This document shows positions 10,101 to 14,623 of a DNA stretch of 15,448 bases, in pieces. Both the position numbers and the translations under genes were made by a program. The stretch spans positions 1-15,448 of the forward strand of contig JBJFDC010000023.1 in the NCBI GenBank assembly GCA_051889215.1, read 5' to 3'. The stretch is from UMGS1470 sp051889215. Its GTDB lineage: Bacteria; Bacillota; Clostridia; Christensenellales; UBA1242. How positions within the stretch are numbered: position 1 is the stretch's first letter; each line of letters starts with the position of its first letter. The notes beneath the pieces were generated by a model. The model saw only the letters and a program-made list of their open reading frames with translations. It searched no databases and was not told the DNA's origin.

Positions 10101-12505
10101 CGTCTTCTGGACAGAATAGCAGCAATTTTGTTGTTGTTCCAAAGACGATTGACGGTGATGCCGTCACTGGATTGAAGGATAGTGCCCTTAGTTCAATCAC
10201 CTCAAACGATGTCAAATATGTTCTTATGCCACACAGTTTGATAAATCTCAACAAAATATTGTTCTCAAACTCAAACAACATTGTTCGTGTTCAACTTCCA
10301 AGTGGGGTGTCATCAATTCAATATGGCATTGATTCAAACTCTGTTAAAGTGGGGTCATTCGCAAACATGTCAAACTTGACGGGCTTCACATTGAACCCAT
10401 CTTTGGAATCAACATATTCTGTTTTTGGCGGTGCTCTATATAACAAGGCAAAAACATTGTTAATTTGTCATCCACAAAAACTTGAGATGTCAAATTCTTC
10501 ATTCGCTTCAACAATTTCTGAGATTTCCGCATATGCTTGCGAGAATTGTTCAACTGGTTCGGGCGTGTTGACTCTTCCAAATCTCAATATTGTCAGAACA
10601 TATGCTTTCTCCAATGCAACAGCATTGCATTCAATTTCTGTTGGAAAAGATATATCCAGAATCGACGACTTTGCATTCTATAGATGCACGAATCTAAAAA
10701 CATTTAATGCAACAAGTGTTATGGAATATCTTGGCTACGGGGCATTCTTCAAATGTTCAAGTCTTGAAGCATTTTATGGGGCATGTTCAGTTGGTGTTAG
10801 CACTTTCAGAGATTGCAGCAACCTCAGCAACATAACTTTCACAGACAAATGCACATCAATTTCTCAATATGCATTTGCGAATTGCTCTCTGTTAAGTTAT
10901 ATAAACATTGTGACCTCAACTCTAACAATAGACACATATGCCTTTGATGGTGCAACAAATTTGTCTGAAATTTCAGCAAAAACAACAGGTGATTTGACAT
11001 TTGCAGACAACTTTATGTCATCAAACAATAATCTTGTGATGCTTGTTGCAATATCACAGCAAGGGGAATTGACATTCAGCACAAATGCACTTTCAAACTG
11101 CAACCAACTCTATAAAATTCAAATTGCCGGCTATCGTGGTTCAATGGATATTTCAACGTTCAGTTCTGTGGCTCCATGGTGGCATTCAACAATATCTTTC
11201 TCTGACATCTCTGCAACCTCTGTCGTCAAATTGAGTGCGGACGGATATTACACATCAAATAGTCCATTCTTCTTTGATTGGATTCTTGAAAACGTCGAAT
11301 ATAACTATCTCACAAACACCGTGACCCCACTTTCTGGAACTCATAGAATCATTGGTTATCGCGGAACAGAAACAGAAATTGAAGTTCCGTATCGGATTGC
11401 TTATAATAATAATGTATATCAAAGCACAAATGTTGTTCGTCTCACATCCGATGGGTCTGCGACTGGAACAACGAATATAACCGCAGTTGATTTCAGAAAT
11501 ATGAGAACAATTGGAGATGCAAGTGCAACAAATTCTTTGTTCGGCGCTTCAAATCAAACTGTCACATCAATTTCATTCACAGTATCAATGCAAATCAATA
11601 AGAACGCCTTCAAAAATTGCACAGCATTGTCTCAAGTGAATGGTGGAGACAAGATTGCTCAACTTGGTGTGTCAGCATTTGAAAACTGCTCAAGTCTCAC
11701 AAGCATTTCTCTTGGTGGGGATCTCGCTTCAATTCCAGATTCTTGTTTCAAAAACACCTCCCTCACAACAATCACAATTCCAGGCAGTGTGACAAGCATT
11801 GGTTCAATGGCATTTGAAAATTGTTCGGATATGGCTAATATTAAATTATTGCCAGAAGAATCACCCGTGTGGGGCACGAACTCTTTGAAAAACACAAGAA
11901 ATAATATTTCAATTATATTATCTAAAATGGAATCTTATTCAAGTTATAAATTATCAATGGGGAATGTTGGACTCGTTGACGGCTGTTTTAATTCGTCAGG
12001 TGCGATAATGTATGCACGTGATTTTTCGGAATCGTCAATTTTTGCTTATTTTTGGGATGGCAGATGGAGAAGATCTCTTAATGTTAATACTCTTACTAGA
12101 AGAGGTATGGCTGGTTTAGCTAGTAAAGCAGAAATAAAATTTGAATCGTTGGACGACAATGCGAAAGACTTCTTTGAAATGATATTAGATAAAACTGAAG
12201 ATAACATTGAAGCTATGGGCAAAGACAGAACGCAAAGATATAAAATTTTGGATGGCTATAAATATAGATTTACTTTTATTCAAAAAACGGCACTTGATGA
12301 TCCATATGAGTCTTGGATAGTAGGGTCGATTGATGCATTTAACTTAATTTCTCCAAATCAATGGACAGTTAATTATGCTGATGAAAATCAAAAAATTAAA
12401 ACTTTAGCTTATGGTAAAGCGGATTTTTCTGGCAGTTATGGTAATAGATATTATGATGCTTATGTTGACAATTTTGCAGTTACTGCTTATTTTGCTGTAA
12501 TGTAG
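1118..12505 (+). CDS. Giant modular surface protein: TasA-like N terminus, InlB-type repeats, BspA-type leucine-rich repeats
   Basis: This is one open frame of about 3,795 codons (start GTG 1118 or TTG 1121, stop TAG). Residues 10-17 are basic and 18-41 hydrophobic, ending FAWFRD, which resembles a SipW-type signal. Residues ~45-200 look like a TasA/camelysin domain: VYVR near the middle and VEVEAIQ at 189-195 are typical of that family. An InlB-type repeat follows (~220-297), then four divergent InlB repeats (301-617). After these come BspA-type LRR blocks (~760-1150, 1265-1539, 1793-1990, 2410-2588, 3005-3351, 3455-3594), separated by beta domains and a recurring ~85-residue module (620-702, 1691-1776, 2291-2385, 2862-2947). 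The protein ends in a beta domain with no LPxTG and no C-terminal membrane helix. BspA-like LRR proteins are known adhesins that bind host matrix proteins or other bacteria; adhesion here is inferred. The last ~220 codons use different synonymous codons from the rest. Confidence 0.85.
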   Translation: MLGSFKTLSKKRNNRWKIIAIFSFFISLFCLSTYFISFAWFRDQDSMQEDITMAAVQIENNTQYSMSTVVNLALADQYLLDRDITFNITEKSSEVYVRCALKFTCTNGAEVAKDMIKFQDYKLGSNSSYSWQQFGEYFYLCDETGIPKTIERNQAGQVFTFIKRENLLLPRDAIVNQHFTSSDQVKMTVEVEAIQGRNLEDSSIYELNQYFLSEIPSDTYSIKFHDVDGSILSEQTDVAYGDHVVVPEIEKEKASDHTTFAYWSTTEDGQGLKIREDDESRVFSNISQNMEVWPVYVHDQVKIDVSYGEGGVVTPGSTLIDWGTGKTFRVVADSGYGIKEIKRDGVVIYDFSTSKIDNFDYVLENVVADTSIEVTFEPVVYEIIVISVGNGTVEPGSTTAVYGSSKVFTMTPDEGYRIWSITLDGVDIPVTAASGSSQRYTLSDINSDHILSVKFVTSILKITTVAGSNGSIKPYELEVEYDSFASVSVVPNEGYEISAIYVDGVMIDAAEIAKGGVAQNVTFEHVTEDHEVRATFSKIQLTITASAGEGGTISPSGEIVCDYGTTQSFDIIPDKFQTIDKIYVDGAEVAVTVTEGDTQTYVFEDIKDSHTIFATFTRSYIKLDINGGSGSQPSISYSLDGTKFTLSSVEPKGPGGKEFYYYSTRAYDDEKGQLGDRYDLGYEYDIPDLESVTTLYAIYLEPTEDVSYYSQYMVFPKGTQSIKRIGLDEAMNEAMSGSDNELTQAIMAVIALALSTTQQDTNLVYCTLPAGLNTLEWFAFSGCTSLSGVSVPASLGTISMSAFSNTTSLTNFTMPYSCVSLGTSAFENSGVQHIKMNNRIQSIGSDAFKASSLKEFKVQRSITSMGKVDSLLGSSEEQEYADGVFHECADLEKIDFSEQSSFLGQTLQNCSSLSEVILPQPLTSIPDNQFRNCQSLSYVSYKNGDTLVNKFPSTLKKIGNYAFFGTAFTDLLLDNCSKVAIGDYAFASSAFETLTIASGKVDTVGTYAFSNSPNLKTVDWQIEYKVPEFCFAYSKNLQTFSTTSLKDCISNYAFVDCSKLSSLNLNISGEFVIYVGAFKNCAISELTIPEGVTNIGAQAFYGNLFQELIFPSTLTTLADDSLQSCSNLERFELQAVLSSTITNLNKVGNGPTWYIEGEPYLVGTESSSAPNGIGPIGVYTIYPGKANQVDWEWIEVISDTQIRRYTTSSTDPKTTISSIETASFAGTQIGKKYITKYAPEEIAAGALEIAVPTAIVDLNGTIHDIEGIVSFEANAVATEKINGGSVSLMLMSGLTYVGPNCFNSSLGAKLSDISVPMTIKYVGENAFQGTNISSVHMSKLEYVGSSAFKSCSNLTSAEFSDLITEIPESCFQNSGLTSFVMPANLTKIASSAFAATNITKLYFPSTLAEIGSRAFVDCTSLTSVEGLSNTQLTAIQTETFKGCSSLNKVYLPSSLKSIGSSAFDSCTNLTYLTFGSSLETIDSGAFNSCSNLSSLEFPATLTTIGNGAFNGCSSLLKITFKHTNFTNINAAASVFSGTTSSLQVYIQNGITLDAFKAKFDGTSTDRGFAEDAKLFYQNASNPLASYKSKEWQAVRTVVVYCGEGGSATIKFGSGAELLVQSTQQKTFSIINGTNYELLIYPDSTTEFFALVVGSDSFKNLESFGTGNKNKKYTSTISDDTNIQITFNKPVVYLDENGADGTGWKKHSVTEGANKESFTINDDAENYTKGVAPFYFYSTISTDNETKQIGKRFDIGVTYPVSALGNIKRLYAIYLDPTPESNFTITAGGTISLKSGITSISNLVIPKTVGGTVVTGIAARGFSNAPASGIIDINTSSSIISGLITMPSTVTSIGARAFAGNTGINSMFSLPYALSSLGDEAFALCKFTSVNINIMKEGSNVVKFEDNILYTTGGAYQFALGTSTNQITNIDSTVILPHAFADSKIKQYNDFGKITNYGNYAFSSCSATDLVITFTKNASEVTFGVGVFEGTSSKLRIYVPSGDVENYINKFTSQLGFHNGALIYDGQDSTVPYAQYYEGAWYRIYKVTTSDLPTGGKSIQIYNLSAQDDKSMTFAAYTSAFGGNIDGYYREDWKLSVVVISDSTNGYTLKTFEIGKKQSNGTFSYAPISLNEGTFDASGSQFTYEIAANTRKQDWDIKVTFEYRTQNVTIYVDGGVNTSSMTLSKSFVGPTSISSGDYSGYSSFVSDFKYNTGFTFTKTEPKAGYFIVSFKYREYVYNQSALAYEWTDWQYLTNSNFSKLTSYGYNSINGYAYNKVINDVEFVVKTQYSPFVLKLSGTYTPMGFEYNSTTNQYEQIVDNSSLVKTGFASASIPTVYEDYKQGNTTLYYFLHDSKRFDTGISYPKSEFSQNTQGYFIMEGKYFTPIPEDYYDTTLSGIFKLTTSISGSTYAIPKTVGGEITTLVRSNLNSNGAQLFAISSLTLPKTITSIEEGAFAMSKINGQVYLPTNLTNIVEGALTTSYAAQFNQTRVSSKTYQFAISGDKNYITMSSGTILVTANSNVAIDAIPGAITKLGAYVFAGRSDAQYSDANCSVVSYGKGVFFNSSIRQFTFSKDSNAVSFDGLLVNLTSKSVVYVNDEGYMTKLNNRGFWSYSQTAKQTTNPYSSMYLTSSNTTLFAIYINNSWKQVYFYKYNSASTFTFTSNSSSKEFVDNNKTYICNNVLNYTITHANTRALESVSYYEIDANGELAASPYWTQSYDLTSSITEHTFETTLEKNTSVVIVVSASANYITIKMDGLQTIDQTLLEGIKGTDVYSVSATQDGENISVVANADGTYTMIGVSGSTIKISLTLKHQNSIFTLAKYNASSFGDYDYAGVKTTFDMNEFIMPGNSRTYIIYAMVLPISLDINGGTGTIPSYSREVSGDNFKFVISKNAIINNGNASLYYFSNNKDALDFSDTRYDMGQTYSIALGDITATSTRRILYARYAEYNESDWTMEKEDKVVLYWENGQLKSKIVPYATGYVTYNNSGASGSFLSSSGQNSSNFVVVPKTIDGDAVTGLKDSALSSITSNDVKYVLMPHSLINLNKILFSNSNNIVRVQLPSGVSSIQYGIDSNSVKVGSFANMSNLTGFTLNPSLESTYSVFGGALYNKAKTLLICHPQKLEMSNSSFASTISEISAYACENCSTGSGVLTLPNLNIVRTYAFSNATALHSISVGKDISRIDDFAFYRCTNLKTFNATSVMEYLGYGAFFKCSSLEAFYGACSVGVSTFRDCSNLSNITFTDKCTSISQYAFANCSLLSYINIVTSTLTIDTYAFDGATNLSEISAKTTGDLTFADNFMSSNNNLVMLVAISQQGELTFSTNALSNCNQLYKIQIAGYRGSMDISTFSSVAPWWHSTISFSDISATSVVKLSADGYYTSNSPFFFDWILENVEYNYLTNTVTPLSGTHRIIGYRGTETEIEVPYRIAYNNNVYQSTNVVRLTSDGSATGTTNITAVDFRNMRTIGDASATNSLFGASNQTVTSISFTVSMQINKNAFKNCTALSQVNGGDKIAQLGVSAFENCSSLTSISLGGDLASIPDSCFKNTSLTTITIPGSVTSIGSMAFENCSDMANIKLLPEESPVWGTNSLKNTRNNISIILSKMESYSSYKLSMGNVGLVDGCFNSSGAIMYARDFSESSIFAYFWDGRWRRSLNVNTLTRRGMAGLASKAEIKFESLDDNAKDFFEMILDKTEDNIEAMGKDRTQRYKILDGYKYRFTFIQKTALDDPYESWIVGSIDAFNLISPNQWTVNYADENQKIKTLAYGKADFSGSYGNRYYDAYVDNFAVTAYFAVM
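1169..1729 (+). other. SipW-type signal segment and TasA/camelysin-like domain
   Basis: This stretch codes for the hydrophobic segment (residues 18-41) and the domain behind it, roughly to residue 204. The short FAWFRD junction, the N-x-T-x-K-S-S-x-x-VYVR strand and the closing VEVEAIQG strand match the pattern of SipW-processed fibre proteins (TasA, CalY). In that family the signal peptide is removed by SipW, and the freed N-terminal strand pairs with the next subunit. No sipW gene is visible in the window, so processing is inferred from the pattern alone. Confidence 0.45.
2018..2968 (+). repeat. Four tandem divergent InlB-type repeats
   Basis: Four copies of about 78 residues follow one another at residues 301-378, 381-457, 460-537 and 540-617. 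Each starts with a beta strand and a G-x-G-x-[VI]-x-P turn (GEGGVVTP, GNGTVEP, SNGSIKP, GEGGTISP). Each continues with a P/D-x-G-Y-like centre and I-x-x-I-x-[LV]-D-G-V strand, and closes with [VA]-x-F. The DNA copies have diverged, so these are old duplications. They probably form a stalk that lifts the leucine-rich region away from the cell. Confidence 0.75.
2975..3223 (+). repeat. Module A, copy 1
   Basis: Residues 620-702 begin LDINGGSG, continue with FYYYST, then GDRYDLGYEY, and end LYAIYLEP. This copy connects the four divergent InlB repeats to the first leucine-rich block. The ending resembles the YAHW end of InlB repeats, which suggests a distant variant of that fold. Confidence 0.6.
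3404..5734 (+). repeat. BspA-type leucine-rich repeat blocks 1 and 2
   Basis: The translation shows about 23-residue repeats of the form A-F-x-x-C-x-x-L-x-x-[IL]-x-[LF]-P-x-x-L-x-x-I. They are densest near residues 1410-1530, for example SLNKVYLPSSLKSIGSSAF. A non-LRR linker rich in Trp/Tyr (~1155-1265) splits the region in two. Repeats of this kind build a curved solenoid used for protein binding. Neighbouring units are similar at DNA level but not identical. Confidence 0.85.
5735..6187 (+). repeat. Cap 1 and beta domain 1
   Basis: From residue 1540 the LRR block closes with SSLQVYIQNG, then a K-F-x-G-x-x-x-x-x-G-F stretch, LFYQN, and ends in KEWQAV at ~1589-1594. The following ~95 residues form a beta-rich domain with a GEGGSATI turn and an IQITF end, like a distant InlB-type repeat. 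The same order recurs three more times in this protein. Confidence 0.5.
6188..6445 (+). repeat. Module A, copy 2
   Basis: Residues 1691-1776 start VYLDENGADG, carry FYFYST and GKRFDIGVTY, and end LYAIYLDP. This is the copy closest to copy 1: the FY-F/Y-YST block, the R-F/Y-D-x-G block and the LYAIYL ending keep similar spacing. Confidence 0.6.
6495..7087 (+). repeat. BspA-type leucine-rich repeat block 3
   Basis: Residues ~1793-1990 open with VIPKTVGG and contain typical units such as MPSTVTSIGARAFAG and YALSSLGDEAFALC. The central YQFALG segment is also found, as YQFAISG, in block 4, showing that blocks 3 and 4 are duplicates of one ancestral unit. Confidence 0.75.
7088..7987 (+). repeat. 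Cap 2 and beta domain 2
   Basis: The cap (residues 1991 to ~2042) starts SSKLRIYVPSG, has INKFTSQLGF and LIYDGQ, and closes with GAWYRIY. It aligns by eye with cap 1. The beta region behind it is longer than in copy 1 and probably holds two domains, rich in Tyr and Thr. Confidence 0.5.
7988..8272 (+). repeat. Module A, copy 3 (divergent)
   Basis: Residues 2291-2385 keep LYYF, KRFDTGISY and a Y-F-x-x-x-x-x-Y-F-T-P ending, but have a longer N-terminal part and lack the LYAIYL phrase. This is the most diverged copy. Confidence 0.45.
8345..8881 (+). repeat. BspA-type leucine-rich repeat block 4
   Basis: Residues ~2410-2588 open with IPKTVGGEITTL and include LPKTITSIEEGAFAM and AITKLGAYVFAG. This block has fewer clear units than block 3, with a non-LRR insert around YQFAISG. 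Confidence 0.7.
8882..9700 (+). repeat. Cap 3 and beta domain 3
   Basis: The cap (residues 2589 to ~2646) contains KSVVYVNDEG, KLNNRGFW and NNSWKQVYF. The beta part carries two probable domains, with strand ends SVVIVVSA and KISLTLK. The order matches that after blocks 2 and 3. Confidence 0.45.
9701..9955 (+). repeat. Module A, copy 4
   Basis: Residues 2862-2947 begin ISLDINGGTG, nearly the same as copy 1, continue with LYYFSN and DTRYDMGQTY, and end ILYARYAEY. Confidence 0.6.
10130..11899 (+). repeat. BspA-type leucine-rich repeat blocks 5 and 6
   Basis: Block 5 (residues ~3005-3351) opens with VVPKTIDGDAVTGL and includes repeated A-F-x-x-C-x-x-L units; block 6 (~3455-3594) includes IAQLGVSAFENCSSLTSI. 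Between them lies a Trp/Tyr-rich non-LRR insert (~3352-3454), reminiscent of the insert between blocks 1 and 2. The double arrangement thus occurs at both ends of the LRR region. Confidence 0.8.
11900..12505 (+). repeat. Cap 4 and terminal beta domain
   Basis: Residues 3595 to ~3653 resemble the other caps: NNISIILSKM, GAIMYARD and DGRWRRSLNV. The final beta domain (~3654-3795) ends AVTAYFAVM, the position where other copies have an x-V-T-F strand end. No module A follows, so the protein stops inside the super-repeat. Leu TTA and Thr ACT codons are much more frequent here than in the preceding body of the gene. Confidence 0.5.
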
Positions 12506-12525
12506 TTAATATTAAATTTATGATA

Positions 12526-12554
12526 TTGACAAATTAATTTTGTTATGTGATAAT
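12526..12554 (+). promoter_or_regulatory. Promoter of the type II membrane protein gene
   Basis: A perfect TTGACA (12526-12531) is followed after 17 bases by GATAAT (12549-12554), with a TG extended -10 at 12546-12547. Transcription should begin near 12561, inside or next to the Shine-Dalgarno sequence, giving a leader of only about 10 bases. This is the best promoter match in the window. I see no hairpin terminator between the giant gene's stop and this site, so read-through from upstream is also possible. Confidence 0.75.
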
Positions 12555-12560
12555 TAAGAA

Positions 12561-12566
12561 GAGGTG
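12561..12566 (+). promoter_or_regulatory. Ribosome binding site
   Basis: GAGGTG lies 4 bases before the ATG at 12571 and fixes that start. If the predicted transcription start is right, this site sits at the very 5' end of the mRNA. Confidence 0.7.
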
Positions 12567-12570
12567 AAAT

Positions 12571-13875
12571 ATGACGAAACAGAAAAAACAAAGATTGGAA
12601 CAAGAAAAGATTAAAGAATGGAAGGCCAAAGGATTTTCTGATGAGCAAATTATCAATAAACTTAATGAATATCGCAAAAACAGGAAAAGAAAAGCAATAA
12701 TAAAAGGTGTGGTTAGTGCATTTGCAGGCGTTGTTGTTGTGGCTGGTGCGACTGTTGCAGTTCCAAAAATTGTCGGGTTAATCATGTCTGGACAAACACA
12801 AAATCTTACGCCAGAGCAGCAAAAAGAAGCTGAAAGGATTAAGAATGAAGAGGAAAAACTTTTTGAGGATATTGAAAATGATGTGCCAGATAAAAATCCT
12901 GAAGATATTGTAATTCCAGATGACGCAACTGAAGAAGAAAAGGAAAAATTGCAAGAAGAACAAGAATACTGGGGGGTTGTTCAGCAGACAAAAGAAAATG
13001 TAAAAAATATGATTATTAGCAATGTTGAACAAATGAGTGCTAATCCTGATGAATATATTCCCGCATATCTAAAAAACTTTCAAAATGTTCGAAGAATAAA
13101 CAATTTTTATATGAATTCAAATAATCAGTTGGTTGTAGATTGTGATATTATTTATTCTGAAAAATACGGAGATGATACTTATACAAGACAAACCAATTTA
13201 ATTTTGTGTTGCTCAGAAGAAATCAACAAAATTGATTGCTTGTCAGATTTGACAAATTATTTAACAACTAATAAAGAGTTTGAAATATTAAAACAAGTTC
13301 AATCAGTTGAAGTTAATGTTGATGCAATGAATGATTTCTATGAAAACCATATAAAAAATACTGTTGATTCACTAATCTATTATAACAATAAAGGTGCTGA
13401 AATAACATCATTAAAAACATTATGCTATGAATTTAGTGGAAATGCTCCGGTCAAATATCAAAACGTATCACAAGTGAAATTGGGGGAAAATACTTTTTAT
13501 ATACTTAGTGAAATAACTAGCACAACAAAAACTCAAAATATGTCAATGGAAGAATGGGAGCAATTTGCACGAGATGCTGAGGATAACACTGGAATTCGCA
13601 TAAAAGATGAAATTATTTTGCAAAAAACTGATTTGGACTGGAAGGCGTTGTCTGAAGAATATAGTGGACAACAATCGTCGCAAGAAGAGGAACAGACAGC
13701 AGAGGCGGCTTCGTTTGAGACAACAAATGAGCAGGGCGAGGTTGATGGATTTGACTGGAATGCATATCGAGCACGTGTGCAACAAAAAGAGGAAGAGGAG
13801 CAAAAAAACTATGCTCAACAAAATGTTGTTGACACAGCAAAAGTCCTCTATGATGATTTTGAACTGGGACTATAA
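12571..13875 (+). CDS. Type II membrane protein of unknown function
   Basis: The 434-residue product is not one I recognise. Residues 1-42 are strongly basic and helical, ending RKNRKRK, and should stay in the cytoplasm. Residues ~43-64 (to ~72 at most) form a single Ala/Val/Gly-rich membrane segment, so the rest is predicted outside. Residues 80-135 are rich in Glu/Lys and probably helical or coiled coil. Residues ~136-355 look like a folded domain with five Cys (191, 213, 214, 223, 285). The tail (362-418) is rich in Gln and Glu and of low complexity, ending in VLYDDFELGL. There is no lipobox and no enzyme motif. It lies 65 bases after the giant surface protein gene, with its own promoter, and is closed by a terminator. 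An envelope role, perhaps with the upstream surface proteins, is a guess from location. Its frequent TTA and ACT codons resemble the 3' end of the giant gene. Confidence 0.75.
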   Translation: MTKQKKQRLEQEKIKEWKAKGFSDEQIINKLNEYRKNRKRKAIIKGVVSAFAGVVVVAGATVAVPKIVGLIMSGQTQNLTPEQQKEAERIKNEEEKLFEDIENDVPDKNPEDIVIPDDATEEEKEKLQEEQEYWGVVQQTKENVKNMIISNVEQMSANPDEYIPAYLKNFQNVRRINNFYMNSNNQLVVDCDIIYSEKYGDDTYTRQTNLILCCSEEINKIDCLSDLTNYLTTNKEFEILKQVQSVEVNVDAMNDFYENHIKNTVDSLIYYNNKGAEITSLKTLCYEFSGNAPVKYQNVSQVKLGENTFYILSEITSTTKTQNMSMEEWEQFARDAEDNTGIRIKDEIILQKTDLDWKALSEEYSGQQSSQEEEQTAEAASFETTNEQGEVDGFDWNAYRARVQQKEEEEQKNYAQQNVVDTAKVLYDDFELGL

Positions 13876-13896
13876 AAAATATTGTTAATTAATTAT

Positions 13897-13927
13897 AAAA
13901 ACTCCATTGTGAACATGGAGTTTTTTT
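13897..13927 (+). terminator. Rho-independent terminator
   Basis: The arms 13897-13907 and 13915-13925 pair perfectly over 11 positions (AAAACTCCAT with ATGGAGTTTT at the core) around a 7-base loop, and T residues run from 13921 to 13927. It starts 21 bases after the stop codon of the membrane protein gene and separates it from nth. Confidence 0.9.
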
Positions 13928-13939
13928 CTTGAAAATTCT

Positions 13940-13967
13940 TTGTCAAAATGTTTTTTTTGTTTATAAT
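13940..13967 (+). promoter_or_regulatory. Promoter of nth-obgE, positioned for a leaderless mRNA
   Basis: TTGTCA (13940-13945) and a perfect TATAAT (13962-13967) are separated by 16 bases. The nth start codon begins only 6 bases after the last -10 base, where transcription itself would be expected to start. No Shine-Dalgarno sequence precedes the ATG. Confidence 0.7.
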
Positions 13968-13972
13968 TAAGT

Positions 13973-14623
13973 ATGATTTCGAGTGAATATGTTTTGGCAG
14001 AACTAAAGCAACTTTTTCCCAATCCGCATTGTGAATTGAGGTTTGAGAACAACTATCAACTCGTGTGTGCGGTGATTTTGTCCGCTCAATGCACTGACAA
14101 GCGGGTGAATCAGGTGACGGGTGCGTTGTTTGAAAAATATCCGACAATAAAATCGCTTTCAGAGGCGAATTTGCATGAGGTTGAGGACATAATAAAATCG
14201 TGCGGGCTATATCAAGCAAAAGCAAAAAATCTCATTGCCATGAGCAAAAAAGTTGTTGAAGAATATAATGGTGAAATTCCGGGTGAGTTTGAAGACCTCA
14301 TAACGCTTGACGGTGTTGGACGAAAGACCGCCAATGTTGTTTTGGGGGTTGGGTTTGGCAAGAACACCATTGCTGTTGACACGCATGTGTTTCGCGTGTC
14401 GAACAGACTGGGGCTTGTTCATGCGGACAATGTTTTGGAGTGTGAGAAGCAACTTCAAAAAAAGTTTGAGCCAAATGATTGGACAAACTTGCACTATATG
14501 TTAGTATTATTTGGAAGATATCGTTGCACGGCACGAAAGCCGCAATGCGTGGGTTGCCCTTTTTGGGACGAATGCAAATATAGGAGAAAATATGTTTCTG
14601 GACAGAGTGAAAATAAAGATTAA
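13973..14623 (+). CDS. nth: Endonuclease III (DNA glycosylase/AP lyase)
   Basis: The enzyme removes oxidised pyrimidines from DNA and cleaves the strand at the abasic site in base excision repair. The 216-residue product has the usual length. It shows LSAQCTD at 36-42, the helix-hairpin-helix LDGVGRKTANVV with catalytic Lys118, and VDTHVFR with catalytic Asp136. The [4Fe-4S] cluster ligands are Cys185, 192, 195 and 201 in the C-x6-C-x2-C-x5-C pattern. The ATG at 13973 is chosen because an in-frame stop lies at 13964 and because the length before the conserved core matches other family members; a TTG at 13994 is a weaker alternative. The gene follows a terminator and has its own promoter. Its 3' end overlaps the obgE start, so the two are probably cotranscribed and translationally coupled. 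Confidence 0.95.
   Translation: MISSEYVLAELKQLFPNPHCELRFENNYQLVCAVILSAQCTDKRVNQVTGALFEKYPTIKSLSEANLHEVEDIIKSCGLYQAKAKNLIAMSKKVVEEYNGEIPGEFEDLITLDGVGRKTANVVLGVGFGKNTIAVDTHVFRVSNRLGLVHADNVLECEKQLQKKFEPNDWTNLHYMLVLFGRYRCTARKPQCVGCPFWDECKYRRKYVSGQSENKD
14582..14587 (+). promoter_or_regulatory. Ribosome binding site of obgE inside nth
   Basis: AGGAGA lies within the last codons of nth, 4 bases before the obgE ATG. It sets the obgE start at 14592 and supports coupling of the two genes. Confidence 0.85.

Noticed and set aside
12400..12505. C-terminal sorting signal (LPxTG, hydrophobic helix, basic tail)
   Set aside because: None of the three elements is present at the end of the giant protein.
12506..12570. 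Terminator after the giant gene
   Set aside because: Only short AT-rich palindromes such as TTAATATTAA are present, without a GC stem or T-tract; the segment is better explained as a promoter.
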